Shown in pieces: positions 23,865 through 35,181 of a stretch of DNA of 64,000 nt. Every line of letters starts with the position of its first letter. Position 1 is the first letter of the stretch. Below the pieces are notes generated by a model that saw nothing but the letters and a program-made list of their open reading frames with translations, did not search any database and was not told where the DNA came from. The position numbers and the translations under genes were made by a program. This DNA is from Notamacropus eugenii (taxonomy: Eukaryota; Chordata; Mammalia; Diprotodontia; Macropodidae): NCBI RefSeq assembly GCF_028372415.1, contig NC_092874.1, positions 238,926,069 through 238,990,068 on the forward strand. The letters are read 5' to 3'.

Positions 23865-24195
23865 ACCTTGGTTATTGATAAAAATGATAAAATTTTAAAA
23901 TTAAAAAATGACAAAAATGATATAGAACATTGGTTCGAGTACAGATCCCTGAGCCACTGTACTGGAGACCTTCTGCTACATTGTCATTGGACCATTAATA
24001 TCTATACTTTCTGTCTGATCATACAGCAAGTTGTGAATCAATCTGACTGTATTATTTTCAAATCCATATCTCTCCATCATCTTCAAAATGATGAGTTATG
24101 TCATCAAAAAATTTGCCAAAATCTAGGTAAATTATATCTACAGCATTCCTTCATCTACTGCTTTAGTAATCCTACCAATAAAGAAAGTGGGGGCA
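23865..24195 (-). mobile_element. CR1/L3-type LINE, reverse-transcriptase fragment
   Basis: Minus-strand translation gives, in order, a decayed form of the DFSKAFDxV motif region (around 24,085-24,125, 'acctagattttggcaaattt') and then a QGSVLEP motif (around 23,950, consensus QGSVLGP). Both are conserved blocks of CR1/L3 reverse transcriptases at about the right spacing. Stops interrupt it. The plus-strand 114-codon frame is antisense shadow. Confidence 0.7.
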
Positions 24196-24219
24196 TGGTG
24201 TGAATATGAATGAATAAGT

Positions 24220-24280
24220 TAATTTATAAGTGCTTACTATGTGCAAAGAACTATGCTAAGTGCTGGGCATAGTAGATGCC
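24220..24280 (+). repeat. Old SINE/LINE tail fragment
   Basis: 'aagtgcttactatgtgcaaa' followed by 'ctatgctaagtgctggg' is a widespread mammalian repeat fragment (MIR/L2 tail class). Confidence 0.6.
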
Positions 24281-24462
24281 TAGGAAGTGGTGAAGAGGCC
24301 TGGTTCTGGGCAAGATAAGGAAAAAATTCTCCTATCAGAACCAGTAGACCCGGGGTGGAATCCAGGACTCCAGAGAGGGGAGGGTGATAGGGTTGATAAC
24401 CAGAGAGCAGGCAGAATATGGTAGAAATAGCCAGGAAGTAGACATATTTGCATATAAATACA

Positions 24463-24483
24463 CAAGCACACACACACACACAA
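24463..24483. repeat. Short (CA)n
   Basis: About eight CA units. The antisense poly-Cys/Val frames come from it. Confidence 0.85.
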
Positions 24484-24684
24484 ACATGTAAAAACACAAT
24501 CAAACATGTATTATGTATATTGTATATAATAAACATACAACATAACAATAAAAGGAATCAATATAAACATATTCAAAGTAATTAAACACGAAGTATTCTC
24601 CAAAGGAGGATACAAGCAGTTCTGAAGAATCAGGAAAGGCTTCAAGCAGAAGATGGTACAGCACACACTAAGGAGATTAACTGC

Positions 24685-24895
24685 TAGGTCATAAGATTAT
24701 AGGATCATGGGATTTGGAACTAGAGAGAACCTTAGTGATTATCTCACTCAGCCCCTTCCCCCTTTATCAATGAGGAGACTAAGGATAAGAGAGGTTAAGT
24801 AATGTGGTCACATAGTAATTAGAAGAAGAGTCTGAGTTTAAACTCAGATATTCTAATTCCACATTTAGTGCTCTTTCCATTACACCTCATACTTC
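24685..24895 (-). repeat. MIR-like SINE
   Basis: 'ttataggatcatgggatttg', 'aaccttagtgattatctcac', 'aatgaggagactaaggataa', 'agaggttaagtaatgtgg' and 'agtgctctttccattac' follow the reversed MIR-like order. Confidence 0.75.
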
Positions 24896-24904
24896 CTCTC
24901 ATTT

Positions 24905-25250
24905 TTAGAATCCTATAAGTTTGAAGTGGGAAGGAATTTTTGAGATCATCTAGTACAGGGGTGGGGAACCCTGAGGTCTTGAGGCCACATGTGGCCTTCT
25001 AGATTCTTAAGTACAGACTTTTGACTAAATCCAAATTTTACAGAACAAATCCTGAGGCTACAAGTTCTCTTCCCCTGAAATACAATCTCCTGATTGTACA
25101 GACAAGGAAAAGGAGATCAGAGAAGTGATTTGGACAAGGTTATATCACTAATTAGGGGCAAAGTCAGTAATAGAATTCAGGTCATTACAAGTTTTCTGCG
25201 TTCTTTCAAGAACACCACATTGCCTCCCTGCTTAAATTTAGCTACTAATA
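24905..25250 (-). repeat. MIR-like SINE interrupted by a hAT-type MITE
   Basis: Left part 'atttttgagatcatctagta' and right part 'caatctcctgattgtacaga' are contiguous in this repeat family and are here separated by the insertion at 24956-25077. It continues with 'aggagatcagagaagtgatt' and 'aattcaggtcattacaag'. Confidence 0.65.
24956..25077. mobile_element. Non-autonomous hAT-type MITE
   Basis: Starts 'caggggtggggaaccctgag' and ends 'gttctcttcccctg', an imperfect inverted pair with the CAGGGG...CCCCTG termini of hAT elements. Internal 'gaggccacatgtggcc' is palindromic. The pattern recalls the opossum Charlie (OC1) type, from memory. Its position breaks a MIR-like SINE. The 8-bp target copies are eroded (not clearly matching). 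Confidence 0.65.
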
Positions 25251-25350
25251 TCCTGGTTTCATTTCCTCATCCACAAAATTGGGATGAAAATATGTGCACC
25301 ACCTACCTCACCAAGGTTGTTAGGAAGAAAGTGTTTTCTGCTAAATAAAT
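25245..25350 (+). repeat. MIR 3' half
   Basis: 'tttcatttcctcatccacaa', 'attgggatgaaaatatgtgc', 'acctcaccaaggttgttagg' and 'gctaaataaatg' form the 3' half of a plus-strand MIR. Confidence 0.7.
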
Positions 25351-25860
25351 GTGTTGTTGTTTATAAATCATAAAACATAATGTAAACAGGAGCTACTGTT
25401 AGTACGTAACTGATTTATGGTAACAACTGCAATTAGATCAACTTTGGAAAATCTAGAAGCATATCTTAGGTATCTCTAAGATCCTTTCCAACTCTAAACT
25501 GTTGTGGCAGATCTGTCATCCCTGGGGAATGGTTTGTTTCATGTAAGTAGATATTCTAAGTAATGCAAGCTTACCTTTTTAAGTATCAGAACTTTTTAAA
25601 ACAACCATTTTAATGAAAATCTTTCTATAATGTATATACAGTTGTTTTTACAGTTGTTTGGCTTTTTGAATATAACTATTTTTTTCTTGATGCTTTAGGC
25701 ATCATCATAGCCTTTACAGCCAATCATCCAGGAAAGCAACTCCTATAGAGGAAAGATCAGCCATGTTCCCCAACTGCCAAACAACCATCTGCCACATATC
25801 AGACAGGCAAGTTAGCCTGCTTCAGCAGCAAGGCACTCTGAGGGAGACATAGGAACCAGT

Positions 25861-26160
25861 ATGTGCCAGACAAGTCAAATCAGCATCACCATCACCTTGG
25901 TCACCACTTCCCTTCACACCCTAATAGAGTCTGAAGCAAAGGACTTAGAAAATAACATTGCTTCTAGCCCAGTGCCCTCAGCCATCACCCTGGGAAATAA
26001 CCCCTGTGGAGATGCAGCCTGGCGGCTAGCTAACTGCTCCTGAAAGTGCTACCACCAGAGTTACTGAAAACCCAGGAAGGAAAGTTCTTGCCACCAAAGT
26101 CCTTGGCATTGTCAAATGGTTTAAAATCAAATTGATGCGATTTAATCAATGGAAATGACA
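25861..26160 (+). pseudogene. YBX3: Y-box protein gene copy (YBX3-like), decayed processed pseudogene fragment
   Basis: YBX3 (CSDA/DbpA) is a cold-shock-domain DNA- and RNA-binding protein. Codons 26081-26122 read KVLATKVLGIVKWF, one residue from the family motif KVLATKVLGTVKWF that opens the cold-shock domain. KVLAT rather than KVIAT points to YBX3 over YBX1. The next 37 bases, 'aaaatcaaattgatgcgatt' and onward, still align loosely at nucleotide level to the NVRNGYGFINRND part. Upstream, the 60-codon frame 25861-26043 contains GNNPCGDAA, matching GNPGGDAA of the YBX3 N-terminal region, and a Thr-rich stretch (ITITLVTT) where YBX3 has a Thr run. A stop at 26041-26043 and a shift separate this frame from the motif frame. 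Everything after about 26160 is unrecognisable. Lack of introns cannot be proven over so short a piece. The identification is by recalled motifs only. Confidence 0.6.
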
Positions 26161-26269
26161 TTTCCATTTTCCAGAGAAGAAGTATTAACATCTGTTTTGT
26201 GTTGCACCCTAAGGAGGAAGGGAATTTTCCATCTGATGCCCCTAAAATCTTCCATACGTATTTTCTCTC

Positions 26270-26385
26270 CCTTTAAAATGTGAGCTCCTTGAGAGCAAGG
26301 ACCCTCTAAACTTTTCTATTTGAATTCAAAGTGCTTAGAATAGTGATTTATATACAGTAAGCACTTAATAAATTATTCATTATAA
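26270..26385 (+). repeat. L2 3' end fragment
   Basis: 'atgtgagctccttgagagca', 'aattcaaagtgcttagaata' and 'agtaagcacttaataaatta' match the L2 terminus. Confidence 0.8.
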
Positions 26386-26389
26386 ACAC

Positions 26390-28430
26390 CAATTATTATT
26401 CCATGCTTAATACCTAGCCTCACAGGCTGTTGAAGTATATAAAGTTGAGATTAATTGAGTAAATCAATCAAGTCATCCCTCCATCACTACCACCCACTTA
26501 AAATAAGTGGTTAAATGCCCTGATTCTTTAAGGAGGTGATAACAAGTATGGAATTAATCAACCCATTAAAGATTTCAGAGTAAGTATGAAAAGTTCTTGA
26601 GTGAACTGGATTGTTTGACGAAATTTAGTCATACTTTATAAATTAAAATAGAAGACCAGTTCAGAACCTAAGCATTTAGAGCATCTGTCACAAAGATGTG
26701 AATCTTAGCAGATGGAGAACCAATAGGCAGCATTCTAGCTAAATCCTCTGAGAAACAATCATTTTGGAAGAGGAGAGTACTAAAGGTTCAGCTTTGGTCT
26801 CTTCCCTCATACCTTTTGGACAGAGAGGGATCTTTTAAACTTCAGAGTCCAGAGAATTTGGGGCTTTCTATCTTTCCAGTGACATCCTAGAGTTGTGCAC
26901 CAATAGAGCAGCAGCCGGTGGCACTATCTGCATTGAGAACCAAGGACTGGTTGGATACTGATTCACAGCTCTATGGGTGGGGACCCAAAACCATGCCTAA
27001 AGGAATTTCTTAAGCACTGTGTAAAAAGCAAAGGACTTCCAGCATCCAGGTACTGTGACTTGTCCCTTTGCCATGTGTGGTCTTTACCAAGGTTATGCCA
27101 GCTTTCCTCTAGCATCTGTGGGTAGTGGTAAGAGAGTGTGTTACAACTTTTGGAAGGATGCTTTGTACCAATTTTCCTGATTGTATCACATTAGCAAATA
27201 ACCCCTTTGGAAATACAACTTAAGTTTAGCCAATTATTCTCAAGTGATATTTTGGTGGGAAAGGAAGCACTTCAGTGAGAGCTCACAAATAATAGTGCTA
27301 GAAAAGAACTCCAACCCCAGTCACCTAGACCCCCTAAGAGGACATTATAGACATGCTCTGGTGGCCTGACACATAAGTGAGAACTGAGGCAGCTGCTCCA
27401 GAGCATGGTGCAGTAGAATTATTTGCTCACACATAAAATGACCCAAGGACTATTCTAGAAGTTCTTTTTCATGGTTTGGAGTTTGTTGGTTTGTTTTGTA
27501 CTTTTGGTTCTTGATAATCAGTTACTATATTTTAAAATGTTGTCAATATATGCTTTCCTAAGAGTATTCCTTCCTCCCCTTGGTACATCCTAATTTGGGG
27601 CTTATTTTCTCTGGACTGAAAAACCAAATAACCAATTATTATAACTGTGTGAAAAATAAAGGCAAATATTCTTGCAGGGAGTAAAGTTCATGGGATTTAG
27701 CAAATGGACTTTGTAAAGCCAATTTTGGTTACTCAGAGATACTTCTTGCTTGCTGTTTGAAAAATATTCTGCATAGTTGAAGGTCTGCTGAATATGCAGT
27801 GAGATGCATCTTATCTGCATGTTTATCTCTAATACTTAATAATTGATCCTACAGTGTGGAAATCATCAGAACAGATCATCCTCCTATGATTGCTCCACTT
27901 ACCTCATTAAAGGAAAATGCATTGGGCTGGGGGACAGAATCCAGGGTTTATAGTGCTGACTGAATTTGCCATGTGGAACACTGAAGCTGTCTGGTTAGTC
28001 TAGGCCCCTTTCTGCAAAAAGAAAAGGTGGACATGTAAACAGAAACCACCAGAATAAATGAGGCATTAAGCACAGCCTCTGACACCGGAGGAATTCTGTC
28101 AAACCCTATGGATGTCTTTATCTATCTTATTCATGATTTGGGCTATGTCAAGATAGCTGGGAATCTGCTTAGCCTGGATTGGTGCATTTGTAAAAATATA
28201 CAACTCTACCTCACCATAAAAATCGTTTTCTTCTTCTTGTCCCTCACCCCATCCATAACCAGTTCATGAAGTTCCAATTGACTGTTACTATTTATGTGCT
28301 GTTTCAACTCCTTGAAAGCACTGGTCATCTTGATTTTCACCTTGATATCTACATACATCAAAATGTTATTATTACTGTGAAGGCTCCCAGATATGAAAGC
28401 TCCCTCTACCTCATCTAGAACTCGTGATTT
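26390..28430. other. Unique sequence, no feature seen
   Basis: No interspersed repeat is obvious over 2 kb and no long frame has recognisable homology. Slightly higher GC around 26,880-27,130 without CpG enrichment. Confidence 0.45.
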
Positions 28431-28434
28431 TAGT

Positions 28435-29120
28435 ATGTTGCCTGAAGCTTAGAGACTAAAGACTTGTCCTTAGTCACACAGCTAGTAGGTACCACATCAT
28501 AAGTACTTAATCATTGGGTTGAACTGAATTGAGAATCCCCAAATCATTGAGTTAGAAGAGACCTTAGAAAGGACAGAATTGAGCTAGTCCTATACCCTTA
28601 TTGTACAGGAATATATGGCTTAGTGAAAAAGAAGAGTGTTTATGGATTTAAAGAATGTGGGTTCAAATCCTGGTTCCACAGTTTATTGTTTGTGTGATTT
28701 TGGTCAGATCATTTCACTTCTCTGGGCTTGTTTCCTCATATGTAAAATGAGAGACTCTAATTAGATGATCTCTAAGGCCTCTTTCAGTTTAAAAGCTATG
28801 ATTCTATGATATTGTTATCCTATAGCTCCTACAGATGAAGAAACTAACTGCCAGAGGTGTATTGACTTGCCCAAGATCACACAACAAATTAGTAGCAGAG
28901 TGATTTGAGTTAAGGTCTTTGGATGCATAGTTCAGTGAAACATGATATAATGTAAAGAAATTTGGTCTTGGAGTCAGAGGACCTAGGTGTGAGTCAAGGA
29001 TCTGATACCTACTAACTGTGTGACCTTGGTCAAGTCACTTGACTTTAATAAACCTCCTCTTTCAGAGAGACTAGATGAGATGATCACTGAAATCTCATGT
29101 AGTTCTAAAGGCTATGATCT
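28435..29120. repeat. Cluster of MIR-type SINE fragments in both orientations
   Basis: About 28,440-28,500 is a minus fragment ('agtcacacagctagtaggta'). About 28,535-28,615 is minus. About 28,620-28,815 is plus, with B box 'gggttcaaatcctggttcca' and 'aaaatgagagactctaatta'. About 28,815-28,925 is minus ('cttgcccaagatcacacaac'). About 28,930-29,115 is plus ('tgtgaccttggtcaagtcac'). Confidence 0.75.
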
Positions 29121-29640
29121 TACACAGGCACACTCTCACTGCCCGCAGAATGTTGCCATATAACAACACCCAGGATTTTTTGTAGTCATAAGAAAGCCTG
29201 AGCACCAAGTCTGAGAAGACCAGGGAGCTGATTCCTCTATTCATGCTCTTTTGATCTCTCCTTTATATAGCTTCTTTCTACCTTGATACTGTCATTTATT
29301 CTTGTTGAACCTACCTAGACCCCATTGAATAACTGAAAGGAACAGGATGTTTCCCATTTCAGGTGCATGTGTGACCTCTAGTGGTCAACTGTAAACTACA
29401 GGAACAAAAATCCAAGGTAAGGATGCTCTGCTGCCTTTAGTTTTCTCTTTTCAAAAATATGCTTTTTAATTATAAGCTTAATACCCAACAAACATAAACA
29501 TGTCAATATACAAAGAAGAACAAGAAAGATTATATATTAAAATTTGCTTTGTAAAAGTCTATTAAATTTTAAAAGGTAACAACAAAGTTGCCTTGTTCAT
29601 TTCTGTTCCCTTCTGAACTTCTTATTTTTCTATTCATTTA
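29121..29640. other. Unique sequence, no feature seen
   Basis: No recognisable element or gene. Short AT-rich segment around 29,500-29,580. Confidence 0.45.
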
Positions 29641-29649
29641 TATATGGGT

Positions 29650-29795
29650 GTATATATCTATAGATAGATGGATAGACAGACAGATAGATAGATAGATAGG
29701 TGATAGACAGATTGATATAGATAGATAGATATATACACATACATATTTTATTTACATATACACATATGTATGTATACATATGTGTATATATTATA
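29650..29795. repeat. (GATA)n/(GACA)n and (TATG)n compound microsatellite
   Basis: Blocks of 'gatagatagata' with GACA variants, followed by 'tatgtatgtatacata' units. Confidence 0.95.
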
Positions 29796-29817
29796 TTCAC
29801 ACACTTATGCATGTAGA

Positions 29818-30085
29818 ACAGCTAGGTGGTGAGGTAGATAGAGTGCCAGGCCTGAAATCAGGAAGGCTTATTTTTCCAAGTTCAAATCCAGCCTCCGACA
29901 CTTACTAGCAGTGTGATCCTGGGCAAGTCATTTAATCCTCTTGGCCTCAGTTTTCTCATCTGTAAAATGAGCTGGAGAAGGAAATGGCAAAATACTCCAG
30001 CATCTTTGTCAAGAAAACTCCAGATGGGGTCACAAAGAGTTGGACGTGACTGAAAAATGACTGAACAACACACACACACAAGCTC
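29818..30085 (+). mobile_element. tRNA-headed SINE with BovB/RTE-type tail
   Basis: Head 'cagctaggtggtgaggtaga', B box 'caagttcaaatccagcctcc', CORE 'gatcctgggcaagtcattta', then 'gagctggagaaggaaatggc', 'ggggtcacaaagagttggac', 'gtgactgaaaaatgactgaa' and an 'acaacacacacaca' microsatellite. The second half is homologous to the BovB LINE 3' end ('agtcggacacgactga'), so this SINE probably borrows RTE machinery. Confidence 0.9.
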
Positions 30086-30089
30086 ATGT

Positions 30090-31360
30090 GTTGTATTGTT
30101 TTATTAACAGTCTTTTTAAAAATATAGAACACTTCACTTGTTGCATGTCATCCTTTCACAGGGGCTAAGCTAATTGCCTTATTCCAATTTTAGCATATTA
30201 TATATTATTGAAGCAAACAACTCCATTGCTTGCAGCAGAAATTCATCCAGTTGAAAAGTATACTTTTACCAGGACTACCTGGGCACATTAAAAAGCATCC
30301 CTAGTGGGAGGCTGGATAAAACAAAGTAAAAAAAAATCTAATTTTAAAATAGAAAAGGTGTAAATCATCTTTTGTTAAGGCAAAACCAAATTCTTCACCG
30401 ATCTCAGAAAAAAACAACTAAAAGAAAGGGGGATGATAAAGTTTAATTGTATGCAAGAAAGCAACAAAACATAAAAGGAGCTCTTTTCAGTCCTTCACAC
30501 AAGTACCCACAGTAATGACTAAACTTTTAAAAGGACATTTTGGTTCTTAAAATTTTAATGCCTTTTTTAATGCAGTAGTTAATTGGACAGTGTAATGGTG
30601 CACAAAGGAAATGAGTGGAATTGCCTGTAGTAGAGATATTCCAAGTAATACTGAGATAGACAGTTCATGGAAAACCTATAAAAACATAGATGAAGATATT
30701 TCTCAGACCAAACCCTAAAGTCTCATCATAGTGCATGGTTCTATGCAGATGCCATGCAAAATAATAACCATAATACAGAGATAATAGTGTCCTCTAGAAG
30801 CTCAACATTTTAAGTGGATACCCTCATGCAATTTTTTTGAGACAACAAAATAGCACCTTTAAAACTATGCATGAATAATTAACAAAGTAAATGCTTAACT
30901 AGAGTTTTAATTAGCACAGAGCAATCATGGCTCTGCTTTGTTCCTAACATGTGTGGGGTGCAGGGTGGAGTGGGGGAGGGGATAGGCTTTTCCTGTGCTT
31001 CATTTTCCTACAGCAACTGGTGAAAGCCCCTTTTTAGCTCCTTGACCTGCCACTGCCACTCAAACACAACATTATGTGATGGGGCAGATTCCCTATGTTG
31101 TACCTGGGAAGTCACATCACACAGGACATTCAAGATCATAGGCAGACACTGCAGTGAAGCAATGGCAGCCTGCCCATAGCACCCTATGTCTTTGTCTCCC
31201 ACCCTTGCTCTCAACTTGTCCTAGAGACCAAATATCCTCATTATTACTATGCTTTAAAATGATTGAACTGACTTGAATTAAATAGCATCATCTGGAGGTC
31301 AATTGTAAGTTCATTTCAAGGTGAAATACATAGATATGTACATACTCAAAAAAGGGAAGG
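30090..31360. other. Unique sequence; one unrecognised minus-strand frame
   Basis: 31008-31214 holds a 68-codon minus-strand frame (MRARVGDKDIGCYG...) in slightly GC-richer DNA. No family was recognised and there are no convincing splice sites. The rest is AT-rich with nothing recognised. Confidence 0.35.
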
Positions 31361-31364
31361 GAAA

Positions 31365-31605
31365 TAAGCATTTATACAGTGCCTACTAGGTGGCAGGAAC
31401 TTTACAAATTATATCTTGTGATCCTCACAACACTGTGAGGTAAGTGCCACTGTTATCCTCATTTTACAGTTGAGGAAACTGAGATAAATAGAGGTTAAAG
31501 GTTTTGCCCAGTGTCCAAAAGCTAGCAAGTGTCTGAGGCTGGATTTGAACTGAGGTCTTGCTGACTCCAGATTCAGAACTCTCTATACTGAGCCATCCAA
31601 CTGGC
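31365..31605 (-). repeat. MIR/THER1 CORE-SINE, near full length
   Basis: 'gcctactaggtggcaggaac', 'cctcacaacactgtgaggta', 'cagttgaggaaactgagata' and 'tgaggctggatttgaactga', then 'ctatactgagccatccaac' at the head end. Confidence 0.85.
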
Positions 31606-32499
31606 CTCAAAGCTAGGTTGGCACAGTGGGAAAAGAGAGAAAGGAAAGTGTCCATAGCTCTCTATATGAATCAATGCATCCTTTGTTTTCATTTTTAACG
31701 ATATTTCTTGTTCTTATATTTTCACCTCCAAATATGTGAATTTCCTTTCCTATACTCACCAAGTTATTCTACAGAACAAATGCAATAGGAAGAGAGAGAG
31801 CAAAGCAGTCCAATGAAACTAACAACTCCATCCAACAAGTCTGATAGTACAAGGTTCTACATTCATAGTTCCACACCGCCTTGCAAAGGTAGAAAGGTGT
31901 AATTTCTCATCTATTCTTCAGAGTTCAAGGCTAACCCATTTACGTAACATTTCATTTTGATTTGTGGTTACTATTGGTCTTTCCATATACATTGCTGTGA
32001 TTATTGTGCATATTGTTTTCCTTGCTCTATTTACTTTGTTCTGCCATGGTTCATATACGTCCACCTATGTTTCTCTGTCTTCTCCATTTCTTATATTAAT
32101 GTGATAATATTCCATTTTATGAAGGTACCTCAATTTGTTAAACCACTTACCAGTTGTTGGACTTTACTTTCAATGTTTTTTCTCCCACAGAAAGTGGTAG
32201 CTATGAATGTTTTGGTGCATATGACATGTTTCTGTCTTTAACTTCTTGGAGTATAAAGCTAGCAATGAGCTCTCTAGGTCAAAAGATAGGGTTATTCTGG
32301 TTATTTTCCTGGCATAGTTCTGAATTGATTCCAAGAATGGTTGGACATTTGCAAATCACAACTCTGCCAAAATTGCATTAGTGTACCTGTCTTCCTATAA
32401 TTCCTTTAACATTGACTATTCACATCTCTTATCCTCTCTGTCATTTTGCTGGATGTGAGGTGAAAGTCTGGAGTTGCTTTGATTTGCATCTCTCATTAT

Positions 32500-32757
32500 T
32501 AGCTGAGGCAGCTAGATGATACAATGCTGGACCTGGAGTCAGGGAAACTCATCTTCCTGAGTTTCAATCTAGCCTCAGATACTTATACCATGTGTGACCT
32601 TGGGAGAGTCATTTAACCCTGTTTGCCTTAGTTTTATAACCTACGATATGAGCTGGAGAAGGAAATGGCAAACCACTCCAGTATCTCTGCCAAGAAAACC
32701 CCAAATGGGGTCACAAAGATTGGGATACAATTGAAATGACTGAACAAAAATTATTGG
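32500..32757 (+). mobile_element. tRNA-headed SINE with BovB/RTE-type tail
   Basis: Head 'gaggcagctagatgatacaa', 'gtgaccttgggagagtcatt', 'gagctggagaaggaaatggc', 'aaaccactccagtatctctg', 'ggggtcacaaagattgggat' and the end 'atgactgaacaaaaa'. It lies inside the minus-strand L1, so it is younger. Confidence 0.9.
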
Positions 32758-32884
32758 TGATTTGCAGCAGTCTTTCATATTATTAATAGCAATTTGCAGT
32801 TCTTTTGAGAACTGTTTGTTTATATCCTTTAATCATATAGTCATTTGAGAAATGGCCCTTAGCCATACATATTTGTATTAATGT

Positions 32885-32927
32885 CCGTCTCTTCCTCCCT
32901 CCCTCCCTTCCTCCCTCCTCCCTCCCT

Positions 32928-32988
<61 letters not shown>

Positions 32989-33003
32989 CCCTTCTCTCTC
33001 TCT
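32885..33003. repeat. (CCT)n/(CT)n tract
   Basis: 'cctccctccctt' block followed by about 27 CT units. Produces the antisense poly Arg-Glu frame. A (CATATA)n block follows to about 33,075. Confidence 0.95.
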
Positions 33004-33653
33004 CATATATATACATATACATATACACACACACATATATGTTTATGTACCTATATAAGTATGTATATATATTACATATGTGTGTATCTGAGATAGTTGA
33101 TACAAATGCTTTTTCCTCGCTGACTGGCTATTTCCCTTCTTATGCTAGTTGTATTGATTTTGTTTGTGCAGCAGAAGTTTTTCAATTTCATGTAACTGAA
33201 ATTATCTGTTTTAATTTTTGTAATCATTCCTGCCCCATTTTTGGTTAAGAATTTTACACATAGTCATAGCTTTGATATACACATGGAACTATTTCCTTTC
33301 TGACTTTTTGTTATGGTAAAGCCTTTAATATTCTGGTTTTATATCCCTTTGGAAATAATTATGGGATATGATAGAAAACAATGGGCTTAAACTTAATTTC
33401 TGCAAAACCACTTTCTGGTTTCCTCAGGCAGTCCTGGTCAAATAGGGAGTTCTTCCTCAAATAATTTGATTCTTGTTTTCTACTGATCTACTTTTCTCAG
33501 AAATTATTCTTAATGCTTATTGTTTTATAGTATAATATGAGGTCTGGAAATTATATTCCCCCTTCATTTCTACTTTTTGTCATCATGTCCTCTGTCATTT
33601 TAGAACTTCTAATCCCTCAAATGAATTTTTTATTATTTTGTCTAACTCTATGA

Positions 33654-33657
33654 AGTA

Positions 33658-33733
<76 letters not shown>
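33654..33733. repeat. (TATG)n/(TA)n microsatellite
   Basis: Four to five TATG units followed by more than 20 TA units. Confidence 0.95.
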
Positions 33734-33737
<4 letters not shown>

Positions 33738-33894
33738 GTATGTAAAGTTTCTCCTTGGTTGTTGGATTAGTATTGTACCTACTCTGTGAATAAGAATCAA
33801 TAGATTATTTCCTCTTAATGTGAAAGATTAAAATTTTAATTTTAATATTTTAATATCAGAATTTTATGATATTTTAATATCATTTGAATACCAT

Positions 33895-34015
33895 AGAATC
33901 ATAATTCTTTAATGTTGGAAGGGAATTTGGAGGTCAACTAGTCTAGCTCACTCATTTTACAGATAAGGAAACTGAGACCCAGAGGCATAATGTGACTTCT
34001 TCAGAGTGACACACT
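33895..34015 (-). repeat. MIR-like SINE fragment
   Basis: 'tgttggaagggaatttggag', 'cattttacagataaggaaac' and 'tgagacccagaggcataatg'. Confidence 0.75.
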
Positions 34016-34019
34016 AATC

Positions 34020-34760
34020 TCCTTGAACCATCTTCCTGAACACAAGCACTAATCAATATCCATTGCAGAAATATCATTTCCTGTATCTTTCATGGAACAT
34101 AAACAACATGATGCAGAAGGGCACATGTTTTCACATGAACCTTCTAAAGCTTTCTCAGTGTTTGAGAATAAGATACTAGAACTAGACAATAAACTTACTG
34201 TTGTTTTTCTTAATAAAAATGTCTTCAGTGTAGTATAAAATTAGTTTTCTTAAAATATATTTTTGTACAAAAATACCTTGTAGACTTCTTTTCAGGTTTC
34301 TGTCAGTCAACAAAGTACACTTTCACAAGAATAAAATCAAGCAAAATAAATTAGCTGGTGTCTAGCCTTAATCTGCACTTTGTAGTCACATCCTTTTCTT
34401 CAAGAAAACAAATATTAATGAGTGAGAAAGAACAGCAGTCACACTGGTTGGCTTCCATGGCTATCATTTTGGTGATATTATTATACTTATTTCTCATAGC
34501 ATCTTCATGTCTACCTTTAATAACTTCTGAAAGAAGGATTTGCTTTATTTCAGGGGCTCATTACAATGATGGCCACAGAATGATGATATTTTTGGCCATG
34601 GCAGTTCTCCTAGATGACCCTTAGTGGAAGGAGTACTCAGATCAATGAAATCACAGGTGTTTGAAATATGAAGAAGTCTTTCGATAAATGGATGAAAGGT
34701 ATAAATCACATTTTTGTGACATTGAACAAAGATTTTTTTAAATATAAATATTATACTTCA
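34020..34760. other. Unique sequence, no feature seen
   Basis: An 88-codon frame at 34358-34624 has a hydrophobic stretch (MAIILVILLYLFLIA) but no recognisable homology or exon structure. Treated as chance. Confidence 0.4.
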
Positions 34761-34764
34761 ATGA

Positions 34765-34918
34765 AAAGTAATATGGTATAGTGCAGAGAGGACTTACCCC
34801 AGAATCAGGAAGACCTAGGTTCAAATCCTGAAACTGACAAATACTAATGATGTCACTAGAAACAAATCACTTAAATTTCTCAGCGCTCCAGGCAACTGTC
34901 TAAATCTGTAAGTTACAA
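34765..34918 (+). repeat. MIR-type SINE fragment
   Basis: 'atggtatagtgcagagagg', 'agacctaggttcaaatcctg' and 'gaaacaaatcacttaaattt'. Confidence 0.75.
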
Positions 34919-35181
34919 ATTGCCTATAGAAGTTTACACACTGCGAGTTGTTTACACCAATGAAATAACAGGTTTAGGCAGTACTCCTTCAAAACAAACA
35001 AAAAAAGAAAAACCTTCCATAGAATCAGCAAGCCTGCTTCTCTGCATACGCTGCTTTTACATGTGCTCCAGGAATCAATTGAACATTGGATCTTTAAGCT
35101 TTATCAAGGGTGAGTTTTGGCAAACTCTGTTCAACAAGTCACACTCATCTAGGACATTTTTGAAAACAGAATGAAATGATA

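Larger units (their letters stand above)
31950..33655 (-). mobile_element. L1 LINE fragment (ORF2 3' part), minus strand, with later insertions
   Basis: The plus strand shows antisense L1 words in order: 'catagttctgaattgattcc', 'aagaatggttggacatttgc', 'aaattgcattagtgtacctg', 'gctggatgtgaggtgaaag', 'ttgctttgatttgcatctct' and, past the SINE and CT repeat, 'gcagaagtttttcaatttca'. These correspond to the ORF2 C-terminal part. A plus-strand SINE (32500-32757) and microsatellites interrupt it. Confidence 0.7.

Noticed and set aside
29650-29795. Possible CRISPR-like or satellite array
   Set aside because: Units of 4 bp without spacers; an ordinary tetranucleotide microsatellite in vertebrate DNA.
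31008-31214. 68-codon minus-strand frame
   Set aside because: No family recognised, no convincing splice sites, no paralogue in the window; kept only as a note in the unique-sequence entry.
32783-33096. Poly Arg-Glu and poly Ser-Leu frames
   Set aside because: Translation of the (CT)n tract.
34358-34624. 88-codon frame with a transmembrane-like stretch
   Set aside because: AT-rich DNA often encodes hydrophobic stretches; no homology, promoter or exon structure seen.
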